From Nitrospinota bacterium (GTDB taxonomy: Bacteria > Nitrospinota > Nitrospinia > Nitrospinales > VA-1): DNA of 50,561 nt. Below are positions 1 to 7,399 of this stretch, piece after piece. The stretch spans positions 1 through 50,561 of the forward strand of contig WAIB01000016.1 of assembly GCA_009873655.1 (NCBI GenBank), written 5' to 3'. The notes beneath the pieces were generated by a model. The model worked only from the letters and a program-made list of their open reading frames with translations, was not told the DNA's origin and ran no database searches. The stretch's first letter is position 1. Each line of letters starts with the position of its first letter. The position numbers and the translations under genes were made by a program.

Positions 1-338
1 CGTAAAGTTCCCAGTTGTATGGATTCGGTGTTTTGCATATATCGTCTCTTAATTTTAGTGATTTATCGGACGAGAAAGAGAAAAATGTAATAAAAAAACA
101 ATAATTTATAGCTACTTTTGCCATTTGAAATAATAAGAAAATTTTGCGAGAGGTCTTTGCAGGTTCTCTCTTTCTATAATAGCAATGTGTTAAAGGTTTT
201 TGGATGAAATAAATGAAAAATATTTTGCTTTAATGCTATATATTAAAGGTGTCCAAAGCGTGCCCAAATCTTCCTTTTATTTGCTTTAGCTAGGTTCTTA
301 AGATTTTCTCCATAAATTATTGAAAAATATAAATTAAT
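1..338. other. Intergenic region upstream of ampG-like gene
   Basis: AT-rich stretch with no convincing open reading frame. A perfect -10 hexamer (TATAAT) lies at 175-180 on the plus strand, but no good -35 sits 16-18 bases upstream. An inverted repeat CTTTAAT / ATTAAAG (228-234 and 242-248, 7-base spacer) lies between that hexamer and the gene at 339 and could be an operator. No purine-rich ribosome binding site precedes the ATG at 339. Confidence 0.4.
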
Positions 339-1571
339 ATGAAAGAAATCCTTAATCGAAGGGTGGTGACCGTTCTTATCCTTGGGTTCTCTTCCGGGCT
401 TCCCCTGGCTTTATCAGGGGGGACTTTGCAAGCCTGGCTTACGGTGGAAGGGGTGGATATCAAGACCATTGGGTTATTCAGTCTGGTGGGTCTTCCTTAT
501 ACACTAAAGTTTCTATGGTCTCCCTTGATGGATCGATTTGTGATTCCGATTTTGGGAAGGCGTAGAGGTTGGATATTGCTATGCCAGTTGGGTTTGATTG
601 GCATTATTTTGGGGATGAGCATCTCTTCTCCCCAAAATGCTTTGTGGCTTCTGGCTTTTTTGGCATTTTGTCTTACCTTTGTTTCAGCCTCACAGGATGT
701 TGCCATTGATGCCTATCGCACGGAGGTTCTTAAAGGGCGAGAACGGGGATTTGGTGCGGGGGTTTCTGTAACGGGGTACCGGATCGCCATGCTGGTATCC
801 GGGGCATTGGCATTGATATTATCTGAGTATCTGGGTTGGAGAGCTACCTATATGCTCATGGCCCTTTTAATGTCTGTTGGGGTTATGGCGGTCTGGCTGG
901 GCCCGGAACCCGATGATTCCGGAATGCCTCCCGCTTCAATTCAAGAAGCCGTTTCAGGTCCTTTTACTGAGTTTTTTTCTCGCTCCGGCGCGTGGGCATT
1001 ACTGGCGTTAATCGTCCTCTATAAACTGGGGGATGCATTTGCCGGGAGCTTGACCACCACCTTTCTTATAAGAGGCGTCCATTTTTCTGTGGGGGAGGTG
1101 GGTGCCATAAATAAAGGGATGGGCCTGGCTTCCACTATTATCGGAGCCCTTTTCGGGGGCATTCTGATGGCTCGATTACGCTTGTACAATTCCTTGCTTA
1201 TTTTTGGGATTCTTCAGGCCGTATCGAACCTTTCGTTTATGGTTTTGGCGCTGGTAGGAAAAAACTATCCTTTAATGATTTTTACCATTGCTTTTGAAAA
1301 CCTTTCTGGGGGAATGGGAACGGCCGCATTCGTATCCTTCTTAATGGCATTGTGTAATCACCGTTTCACTGCAACCCAGTTTGCGTTACTTTCTGCTTTT
1401 GCATCGTTGGGCAGGGTGCTTGTGGGTCCTCTTTCAGGAATCCTGGTAGATGGAATGGGCTGGACCGCCTTTTTCTTCTCGACCTTCATTTTTGCTTTGC
1501 CGGGACTCATTTTGCTAAGGGTCATGAAATTAGCGGTGAAGGCTTATGAAAAGGAAGGGAATAAAAATTGA
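339..1571 (+). CDS. ampG: AmpG-like MFS permease (muropeptide transporter family)
   Basis: Predicted inner-membrane transporter of 410 residues, about 12 hydrophobic helices, in the AmpG branch of the major facilitator superfamily, which imports anhydromuropeptides for cell-wall recycling. The N-terminus carries the hallmark AmpG sequence: a GFSSGLPLAL stretch, then TLQAWL and GLPYTLKFLW followed by PLMDR (the MFS loop 2-3 motif). A second signature, ASQDVAIDAYR, sits near residues 115-130. Length fits the shorter AmpG proteins. Its stop overlaps the start of the next gene (TGATG at 1569-1573), so the two are probably translationally coupled. Family is clear; substrate is inferred. No ampD or ampC is visible nearby. 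Confidence 0.85.
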   Translation: MKEILNRRVVTVLILGFSSGLPLALSGGTLQAWLTVEGVDIKTIGLFSLVGLPYTLKFLWSPLMDRFVIPILGRRRGWILLCQLGLIGIILGMSISSPQNALWLLAFLAFCLTFVSASQDVAIDAYRTEVLKGRERGFGAGVSVTGYRIAMLVSGALALILSEYLGWRATYMLMALLMSVGVMAVWLGPEPDDSGMPPASIQEAVSGPFTEFFSRSGAWALLALIVLYKLGDAFAGSLTTTFLIRGVHFSVGEVGAINKGMGLASTIIGALFGGILMARLRLYNSLLIFGILQAVSNLSFMVLALVGKNYPLMIFTIAFENLSGGMGTAAFVSFLMALCNHRFTATQFALLSAFASLGRVLVGPLSGILVDGMGWTAFFFSTFIFALPGLILLRVMKLAVKAYEKEGNKN

Positions 1572-2209
1572 TGACTGAATTCATCTATCTTCATGGTTTT
1601 GCATCGGGTCCCAACTCAAATAAAGCCAGAGCCTTTAAAAAACGTTTTGAGGAACTGAATTTGCCCTTTAATGTTCCTGATTTGCAGGAGGATGACTTTG
1701 AAAATTTAACCCTGTCGCGCCAGGTAGAATTAGTTCAAGCTATCATTGATCAGGACACCAACAAAAGTTTTGGTTTGATTGGAAGCAGTATGGGAGGGTA
1801 TTTAGCGAGTCTGATTGCCCAAACCAGGAATTCGATCAAAGCCCTGTACCTTATGGCACCCGGTTTCAATTTTTTAAACCGTTGGAGAAAAAAACTGGAT
1901 CTGTCGAATACAGGAGAATCCTTGATCCCCGTATTTCACTATCGCTACAACAAAGAAGTCAATTTGAACACTTTTTTATTTCGTGATGCTGAAACCTGGG
2001 AATCATTGCCATTGGACCGTGAAATACCAACCCGTATTGTTCATGGTTTGCATGATGCGACCATAGATATAAGTGAGTCAAGAAACTTTGTCAGGGAGCG
2101 CCCATTTTGCAGGCTTAAGGAACTGGATAGCGACCACGGGTTGCTATCTTGTATAGACTGGATCATTGAGGACTGTCTCGGATTTTTTAAGGGGCAAAAA
2201 CTGTTATAA
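1571..2209 (+). CDS. YqiA/YcfP-family alpha/beta hydrolase (esterase)
   Basis: Small cytoplasmic alpha/beta hydrolase of 212 residues in the UPF0227/YqiA family. Visible elements are an N-terminal strand followed by the HGF oxyanion-type turn (residues 8-10), a GSSMGG nucleophile elbow with Ser73, a late Asp in HGLHDATID and a C-terminal His in DSDHG, which together make a complete catalytic triad. YqiA-type enzymes have esterase activity; the physiological substrate is not established here. I chose the ATG at 1571, which overlaps the upstream stop and has AAGGAAGGG about 10 bases upstream; a TTG one codon earlier is possible. Confidence 0.82.
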   Translation: MTEFIYLHGFASGPNSNKARAFKKRFEELNLPFNVPDLQEDDFENLTLSRQVELVQAIIDQDTNKSFGLIGSSMGGYLASLIAQTRNSIKALYLMAPGFNFLNRWRKKLDLSNTGESLIPVFHYRYNKEVNLNTFLFRDAETWESLPLDREIPTRIVHGLHDATIDISESRNFVRERPFCRLKELDSDHGLLSCIDWIIEDCLGFFKGQKLL

Positions 2210-2240
2210 TATGTTCGACTTGGCATGCTTGACAAAAGCG

Positions 2241-2263
2241 GGTTCATTTGGCAAAAATGAACC
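2241..2263 (+). other. Perfect 9-bp hairpin upstream of response regulator
   Basis: GGTTCATTT (2241-2249) pairs perfectly with AAATGAACC (2255-2263) around a five-base loop. No T-run follows, so it is not a classical terminator. It lies between the esterase stop and the response-regulator start and could be an operator or leader hairpin. A TTGACA at 2229-2234 precedes it, but I find no matching -10 at normal spacing. Confidence 0.4.
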
Positions 2264-2327
2264 ACGTGGGACATTATCGGGGAGAACAGTCAGGTATAAA
2301 CTGTATTAATAAAGGATAACGGCTCGT

Positions 2328-3023
2328 ATGAACCACCGGATTCTTTTGGTTGATGATGACCCTGAGCTCCTGGCGGCTTTAGAGGTCAAGCTTGGAAAAG
2401 AGGGTTTCGAGATTGAAACAGCACCTGATGGTGAAGTGGCCCTTGAAACCATAAGAAAAAAACTTCCCGACCTGGTTATTTTAGACGTCAATATGCCCAG
2501 GTTGAATGGAATGGAAGTCTGTAAGGCCATTCGTTCTGACGAGCAGACCAGAGATCTTGCCGTAATTATGCTTACTGCGAGAGATGATGAAATCGACCGG
2601 GTATTGGGTCTGGAGTTTGGGGCTGATGATTATGTTACCAAACCCTATAATGCCAGGGAATTAATTCTTAGAGTAAAAGCATTATTAAAAAGAATATTTC
2701 CTGTTGAAAATCCTTCCAGCAGCAAGAACCTGTTCCAGATAGGATCCTTGTCCATTGATCTGGGCAAACATGAAGTCAAAGTAGATAACAAGGTGGTGGA
2801 GTTGACTTTGACTGAATTCAAACTTCTTGCACACCTCATACAAAATCAAGGCAAAATAAAAACCCGCGATTTCCTCCTGGAGCAGATTTGGGAATATGGA
2901 GATGGTGTGTTTTCTCGGACCATTGACACTCACATCCAAAGACTTCGAGCGAAGTTAGATGGTGCGGGTAAATATATTAAAACGGTTCGCGGCGTGGGTT
3001 ATCGATTCGAATACAGCGACTGA
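2328..3023 (+). CDS. OmpR/PhoB-family response regulator (orphan)
   Basis: Two-component response regulator of 231 residues. Receiver domain at about 1-120: acidic pocket D9-D10-D11, phospho-acceptor Asp53 in VILDVNMP, the conserved Thr in MLTARD and Lys in YVTKPYN. A winged-helix DNA-binding domain of the OmpR/Trans_reg_C type follows at about 130-228, ending in the typical IKTVRGVGYRFE. All catalytic receiver residues are present, so it should be phosphorylatable. No histidine kinase is adjacent, so its partner is elsewhere. It has its own 118-bp upstream gap and is probably a separate transcription unit. Target genes cannot be told from the sequence. Confidence 0.9.
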   Translation: MNHRILLVDDDPELLAALEVKLGKEGFEIETAPDGEVALETIRKKLPDLVILDVNMPRLNGMEVCKAIRSDEQTRDLAVIMLTARDDEIDRVLGLEFGADDYVTKPYNARELILRVKALLKRIFPVENPSSSKNLFQIGSLSIDLGKHEVKVDNKVVELTLTEFKLLAHLIQNQGKIKTRDFLLEQIWEYGDGVFSRTIDTHIQRLRAKLDGAGKYIKTVRGVGYRFEYSD

Positions 3024-3184
3024 CTTTTTTTCTCGCCCTTAAAATTTCCTTTATTCATTTCCTGAAAAATTTTTTAAATACCAATTATTAAATTAAAAAT
3101 ATTTTTCCCGTTAATAGCTTTACGAAATTGTAACTTTCTCTTGATTCTTCTTTAACAAAATATCCTTATGATGATTTTGTAAAC

Positions 3185-3204
3185 GGATAGCCTGAGAGGT
3201 TATC
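3185..3204 (+). promoter_or_regulatory. Dyad in the leader of the XRE regulator gene
   Basis: GATAGCC (3186-3192) and GGTTATC (3198-3204) form a 7-bp stem with one G-T pair around TGAGA. CTATCC follows just downstream (3207-3212) and can pair alternatively with GGATAG at 3185. The dyad sits about 30 bases before the start codon, a reasonable place for autoregulatory binding by an XRE protein. This role is inferred from position only. Confidence 0.25.
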
Positions 3205-3233
3205 TCTATCCCTTAAATGAGGGGGCAATCAAG

Positions 3234-3668
3234 TTGAAATCGGGAGAAAATGGAAAAATGTTAATAGAAACCGAAGGTGCCAAAACAACGGGGCAAAGGC
3301 TTCGTGCCTGGAGAAAATCAGTTCCATTTGAATTGATGGAGTTATCCAGAAAAATACAAGTATCTCAAGGCTCTCTTTCGGACTTGGAAAATGACAAGTC
3401 TTTGCCTTCCGCTACTACTTTGGCAAATCTTTCTCTGCATACCGACCTTAATATTTATTGGCTGTTGACGGGTAAAGGCCCGGTTCATAAGAAGCTGGAC
3501 CCTGGTATTGAGAAGACCACCGAAACCTCCCGGTTATATGAGGACTTCCTGTATTTAATGCAGGACAAAAAATTAAAGTGTATGGTTGAAAAGCTTGTTC
3601 AGATTTACCGGGATGGGGATGTAAATAAGCGGGCTCAAATCACAGGGTTTCTTTCTGCTCTTGGCTGA
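3234..3668 (+). CDS. XRE/Cro-family helix-turn-helix regulator
   Basis: Protein of 144 residues with an HTH_3/XRE domain at about 19-75. It reads as RLRAWRK (helix 1), ELSRKIQVSQGSLSDLEN (helices 2 and 3) and SATTLANLS, followed by NIYWLLTGKGP, a phrase common just after XRE domains in phage-like and housekeeping regulators. The C-terminal 60 residues are helical and charged and may mediate dimerisation. The TTG start at 3234 has GAGGGGG eight bases upstream and is preferred; the ATG at 3258 is an alternative. It is convergent with the gene ending at 3680, with 11 bases between them. Targets unknown; self-regulation is plausible. Confidence 0.8.
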   Translation: MKSGENGKMLIETEGAKTTGQRLRAWRKSVPFELMELSRKIQVSQGSLSDLENDKSLPSATTLANLSLHTDLNIYWLLTGKGPVHKKLDPGIEKTTETSRLYEDFLYLMQDKKLKCMVEKLVQIYRDGDVNKRAQITGFLSALG

Positions 3669-3679
3669 GATTCTGTGTT

Positions 3680-4417
3680 TTAAAAAGCGCTTCTTTCAAA
3701 TGGCGTTATTTCTCCAAATTCCATGATTTTAGTTTCTTTTTCTTCCATTTCCTTTTTGCTTGCTGCCGCCTGGGCACGCTTTCTCATTTCAGCTAATTTT
3801 TGGGCTTGCTCTTTTTCGCTGGCAAGGTTTCTTTCTTTAAAATCTTTTACCGCCAGCGCGATGTTTTCTCTCATCGCCTTTTTTTCTTTTGCTTGAATTT
3901 CTTCAATGCGGGCTCTTTGGTTTTTTATTAAATATGAATTAACCACTTCATGGTTGAGTTTGACCTTTTTGTAGCCCTTGACTAATTTTCTAATGGCTTC
4001 TTCCTTTTGTTTCTCGGTTGTTTTCATATTGAAATTCCAATCGAGGTTGTAGACTGCGAGTTCCGCTCTAGCCCCTCCATACTGGTATTCCCTTTGCTCA
4101 TCCACTTTTATAGTTAAAGTTCTGTTTTTCTTTTTTAGAATGGTATGGGAGTCCACATCCGGATGCCCATGATAGCGATAAAAATATCTCAGTTCGCGGG
4201 CGGCAAGGTCCATGATATGCGGATTCATTTTTAATCCATTTCCTAGGTCAAAATGATCTTCCAATAATCCCGGGTCTATTAAGGTGTTTCCTTTGACTCG
4301 AATTTTTTTTACAAAAGATTCGTTTGCACTAGATAGCTGGGTGGAACCTGAAAAGAGAACGCCTGCAAAAATAATAATGGTAAATTTTTTAATTGATTCC
4401 ATTTTGAATAAGCTCAT
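3680..4417 (-). CDS. Secreted POTRA-domain protein with charged helical tail
   Basis: Protein of 245 residues. An N-terminal signal peptide (hydrophobic run near 12-28, ending around SSANES) is followed by a POTRA-like fold at about 34-112, starting VKKIRVKGNTLIDPGLL with ELRYFYRYHGHPDVD, as in ShlB/BamA-type POTRA domains. No beta-barrel follows. Instead, residues about 115-235 are highly charged and helical, rich in Lys, Glu and Ala. It is therefore a periplasmic POTRA protein without its own outer-membrane pore. The ATG overlaps the upstream oxidoreductase stop (ATGA at 4414-4417), so it is cotranslated with that gene. No characterised homologue comes to mind. Confidence 0.7.
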   Translation of the reverse strand: MSLFKMESIKKFTIIIFAGVLFSGSTQLSSANESFVKKIRVKGNTLIDPGLLEDHFDLGNGLKMNPHIMDLAARELRYFYRYHGHPDVDSHTILKKKNRTLTIKVDEQREYQYGGARAELAVYNLDWNFNMKTTEKQKEEAIRKLVKGYKKVKLNHEVVNSYLIKNQRARIEEIQAKEKKAMRENIALAVKDFKERNLASEKEQAQKLAEMRKRAQAAASKKEMEEKETKIMEFGEITPFERSAF

Positions 4418-6609
4418 GTTTCTTTTTCCAAAAACACCTCTATGGATTTAAAGGATGGGGTTTTGGATTGTGGATCGACATTTCTTGGGACCAGTCTATT
4501 GCTTTCGGGATAATACATCATAATATTGCCTTCTTTAATTGGATAGGGGACGACCCTTTGTCCCGCCATCTCACCTGTTTCGTTCTTGACGGTTACCCGG
4601 CTTCCTTCCGGAAGATTCAATTTTTCCATATCTTTTTCATTGATCATCACGACGTTTCTACCGGATATTCCGCGATAACGGTCTTCCGTGTCGTAGACGA
4701 CGGTATTGAATTGGCCTTCGGACCTGACAGTCATTAAAACGAACCTATTTTGGCTATTCTCCCTAACGGCAGGGATGGGGCAGACTTTAAATTTTGCTTT
4801 GCCCTCAGATGTGGAAAATTCAGGATTATGGAGAATTCTCCCTCCTATGTGGAATTCTTTCCTTGAATTATCTATCTCCTTCATTTTCTCAAATCCGGGA
4901 ATTACGTCTCCTATCAGGTGACGAATATTACCCGTTTTCTTATATCCGGCCCAGGGAAGAGGATCGTTGGTGAGGACTTTTTCAGCAATTTCGGCAATGA
5001 TTTTAACTTCGCTCTTTGGCCCGGGGTAGCGACCAGGACCTCCTTCACTCAACCGGACAAAGCTGAACATACTTTCCTGGGTGGTTGGTTCGGGTTCTTC
5101 ATCACGGGCCAAAACGGGTAGAATAAGAGTCGTTTTTCCCCGTCCTAAAAAATGTCCCTGGTTCAGCGTTGTGTTTAGATACAGCATGAAATCTACTTTT
5201 GATAAAGCTTCTTTGGCAAAAGAGGAATCCGGGTTGGATCCGTATAAATTCCCGCCCAGGTTCCATGCGAACTCAAAATTTCCCTTATGCGCCGATTCCA
5301 TACAACCTAAAGTATCGAGCCCAGTTTCAGAAGGAATGGTGACAGGATATTTTGATTCCAGATTCTTCAATATTTCATTCTTCAGTTGTGGGGTGAAGCC
5401 CATTGATCCCACTCCCTGAACATTACTATGTCCCCTCAGAGGCAAAAGTCCTGCATGTTTTCTACCTACCATTCCCCGTAAAAGAGCAAGGTTGATGATG
5501 GATTGAACATTGTCTACACCAAACGAGTGGTGGGTGATCCCCATGGCCCATGCGAATACGGTGTTCTTGCTTCTTGAAAAAATTTCCGCGGTTTTTTCTA
5601 TCTGCTTTTTCGAAATTCCGGAGGATTCTTCCAGGGTTTTCCAGGGAGTATTTTGGATTTGGTTTTTCAGCTCTTCAAAATTTTCAGTATGGTTTTCAAT
5701 AAAGCGGGTGCTTAATATGGACGGATTTGATTCAGCAAGTTCGAACAGGGTCTTGGCAATTCCGGTGAACAGGGCGATATCTCCGCCAATTCGAGGCTGC
5801 AAATAAACACTGGCGATGTCTGATCCAAATAACAGGCTTCGCAAATCCGAGGGAACACTGAAGTTCTCCAATCCACGTTCACGAGCGGGATTGACCACAA
5901 CTACCTGTCCACCGCGTCTGCGAAGGTCCATAAGGATTCTAAGAAACCGCGGGTGGTTGGAAGCCGGGTTTGCCCCAACCAGAAAAATCAGGTCTGAGTG
6001 GTCGAGATCATCCAGCTCAACGGTTGCTGTGCTGGTGCCTATGCTTTGCTGAAGACCTACCCCCGATGCTTGATGACAGAAGTACGAGCAATTATTGACA
6101 TTGTTAGTGCCAAATTGTCTTGCAAATAATTGAAGCAGGAATCCTGCTTCATTGCTTGAACGACCGCTGGCATAGAAAAAAGTTTTGTTTGGGGGAGTGG
6201 CCTTTATTTTTTCGATTATTCTTTGCGTGGCTTCGGACCAGGAAATAGGATGGTAGTGTGAATCTTTTTCTTCACAGATCAAAGGCGATACTAACCGGCC
6301 GCTCAATTCCAGTTCCCTTGGAGTCCAAAGGGATAAGGTTTCTACAGAGTTTTTTTTGAAAAAGTTTTCCGGCAGGGCACCCTGCATGTCGGAAGCCTGG
6401 GCCATGAAAGATTTATTGCAGACAGCAGGAAAATGTCCTTTTTCATCCCTCATCCCTCCATTTTGTCCCCCCATACCGAGAGCGCAACTTTTGCAATTGT
6501 TTCGGGAAATCAGGGCACGCATCATGGGCCAGATTCCACCGGCCCGGTGGGCCATTTTCAGGGAATAGAGAATCGCTCCCCATCCACCCGTTTTCATAGG
6601 CAAAGGCAT
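4414..6609 (-). CDS. YdeP/FdhA-like molybdopterin oxidoreductase
   Basis: Large molybdopterin-dependent oxidoreductase subunit of 731 residues, close in plan to the YdeP/FdhA-type alpha subunit family (usual length about 730-780). The N-terminus has the family phrase CKSCALGMGGQNGGMRDE, then NCSYFCHQASGVGL, FLVGANPASNHPRF (pterin-binding region) and a C-terminal Molydop_binding domain around YRGISGRNVVMIN. Only a CxxC pair and one later Cys are seen where classical formate dehydrogenases have four cluster ligands, so the iron-sulfur cluster may be atypical or absent. AAGGAAAG lies 6-8 bases before the ATG at 6609. It sits just after batE with a 40-bp gap. Substrate unknown; YdeP itself is linked to acid resistance. 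Confidence 0.82.
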   Translation of the reverse strand: MPLPMKTGGWGAILYSLKMAHRAGGIWPMMRALISRNNCKSCALGMGGQNGGMRDEKGHFPAVCNKSFMAQASDMQGALPENFFKKNSVETLSLWTPRELELSGRLVSPLICEEKDSHYHPISWSEATQRIIEKIKATPPNKTFFYASGRSSNEAGFLLQLFARQFGTNNVNNCSYFCHQASGVGLQQSIGTSTATVELDDLDHSDLIFLVGANPASNHPRFLRILMDLRRRGGQVVVVNPARERGLENFSVPSDLRSLLFGSDIASVYLQPRIGGDIALFTGIAKTLFELAESNPSILSTRFIENHTENFEELKNQIQNTPWKTLEESSGISKKQIEKTAEIFSRSKNTVFAWAMGITHHSFGVDNVQSIINLALLRGMVGRKHAGLLPLRGHSNVQGVGSMGFTPQLKNEILKNLESKYPVTIPSETGLDTLGCMESAHKGNFEFAWNLGGNLYGSNPDSSFAKEALSKVDFMLYLNTTLNQGHFLGRGKTTLILPVLARDEEPEPTTQESMFSFVRLSEGGPGRYPGPKSEVKIIAEIAEKVLTNDPLPWAGYKKTGNIRHLIGDVIPGFEKMKEIDNSRKEFHIGGRILHNPEFSTSEGKAKFKVCPIPAVRENSQNRFVLMTVRSEGQFNTVVYDTEDRYRGISGRNVVMINEKDMEKLNLPEGSRVTVKNETGEMAGQRVVPYPIKEGNIMMYYPESNRLVPRNVDPQSKTPSFKSIEVFLEKET

Positions 6610-6649
6610 CCAAACTTTCCTTTAAATAAACAGACCAGGATTTTGAAAG

Positions 6650-7399
6650 TCAAACTCCAATTGTGTTTTCGGGAACCCAGCCTTTTTGTTTGGCGTTCAA
6701 TTTGATCTCCAACCAACCTTGTCTCCGGTCCGTAATGGTGACAAGGGCACCTTCATGCAATTCGAATAAAGTAACGTTAGACAGATCAAGACCGGATTTC
6801 ACCTCGGTTTTTTTCGTAAGAACGACCCCGGTATTCGAATTGGAATCCAGACTCATCTTTATGCCTGTTCCTGAAATAACAATAAATAAAAGCACAAAAG
6901 AAACGTTCCTGGCCAATTTTAAAAGGTCTGAACGATAATAAAACCAGGCTGCCAGAATTAACCAGAACATCAGGTTGACGATTAATGCCAGTTTTATGTT
7001 TTCGTTCAAGTTTAAATCGTCCACCCAGAAGAAAAAAGTAGAAATTGTGCTCTGTGGTGGGAGGGGAATCTTGTCATGGGTTTGTTGAATTGCAAAATTC
7101 AGGTTGGCCTGAAGATTTTCATCGCGCGGGATTAATTTTTGCGCCCGAATATAATTTAAAATGGCGGGTCCAATTTTCCCTAATCGAATATAGGTGTTTC
7201 CCAGGTTGTAATAAAGATAACCATTATTGACCCCTTTTTGTATGAGGGATTCATAAGCGTCTGCCGCAGGTTGGAATTTGTTCTGGATATATAGATTGTT
7301 CGCAATGGCCACATCACCCGTAAAGTTTCCTGCAAGGGATAGTGAAGGCCGGAAAAGCACGGCAATAAGCAGCAAGAATGAAAAAATTTTTCTGGTCAA
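6650..7399 (-). CDS. batE: BatE-like TPR/SH3 membrane protein
   Basis: Protein of 249 residues with the BatE layout: signal peptide (about 1-23), TPR-type repeats at about 30-105 (NNLYIQNKFQPAADAYESLI, YYNLGNTYIRLGKIGPAILNY), two hydrophobic segments at about 137-175, and a C-terminal SH3-like domain (VTITDRRQGWLEIKL and KGWVPENTIGV). The TPR and SH3 portions should face the periplasm. The start codon overlaps the batD stop by four bases (ATGA), indicating coupling. In Bat operons of Bacteroidota, Leptospira and relatives, BatE closes the gene set, as here. Function is inferred from the operon: periplasmic protein-protein contacts in aerotolerance or stress resistance. Confidence 0.82.
   Translation of the reverse strand: MTRKIFSFLLLIAVLFRPSLSLAGNFTGDVAIANNLYIQNKFQPAADAYESLIQKGVNNGYLYYNLGNTYIRLGKIGPAILNYIRAQKLIPRDENLQANLNFAIQQTHDKIPLPPQSTISTFFFWVDDLNLNENIKLALIVNLMFWLILAAWFYYRSDLLKLARNVSFVLLFIVISGTGIKMSLDSNSNTGVVLTKKTEVKSGLDLSNVTLFELHEGALVTITDRRQGWLEIKLNAKQKGWVPENTIGV

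Noticed and set aside
2211-2309. 32-codon ORF directly after the esterase stop
   Set aside because: No ribosome binding site and no recognisable motif; it merely reads through the hairpin at 2241-2263.
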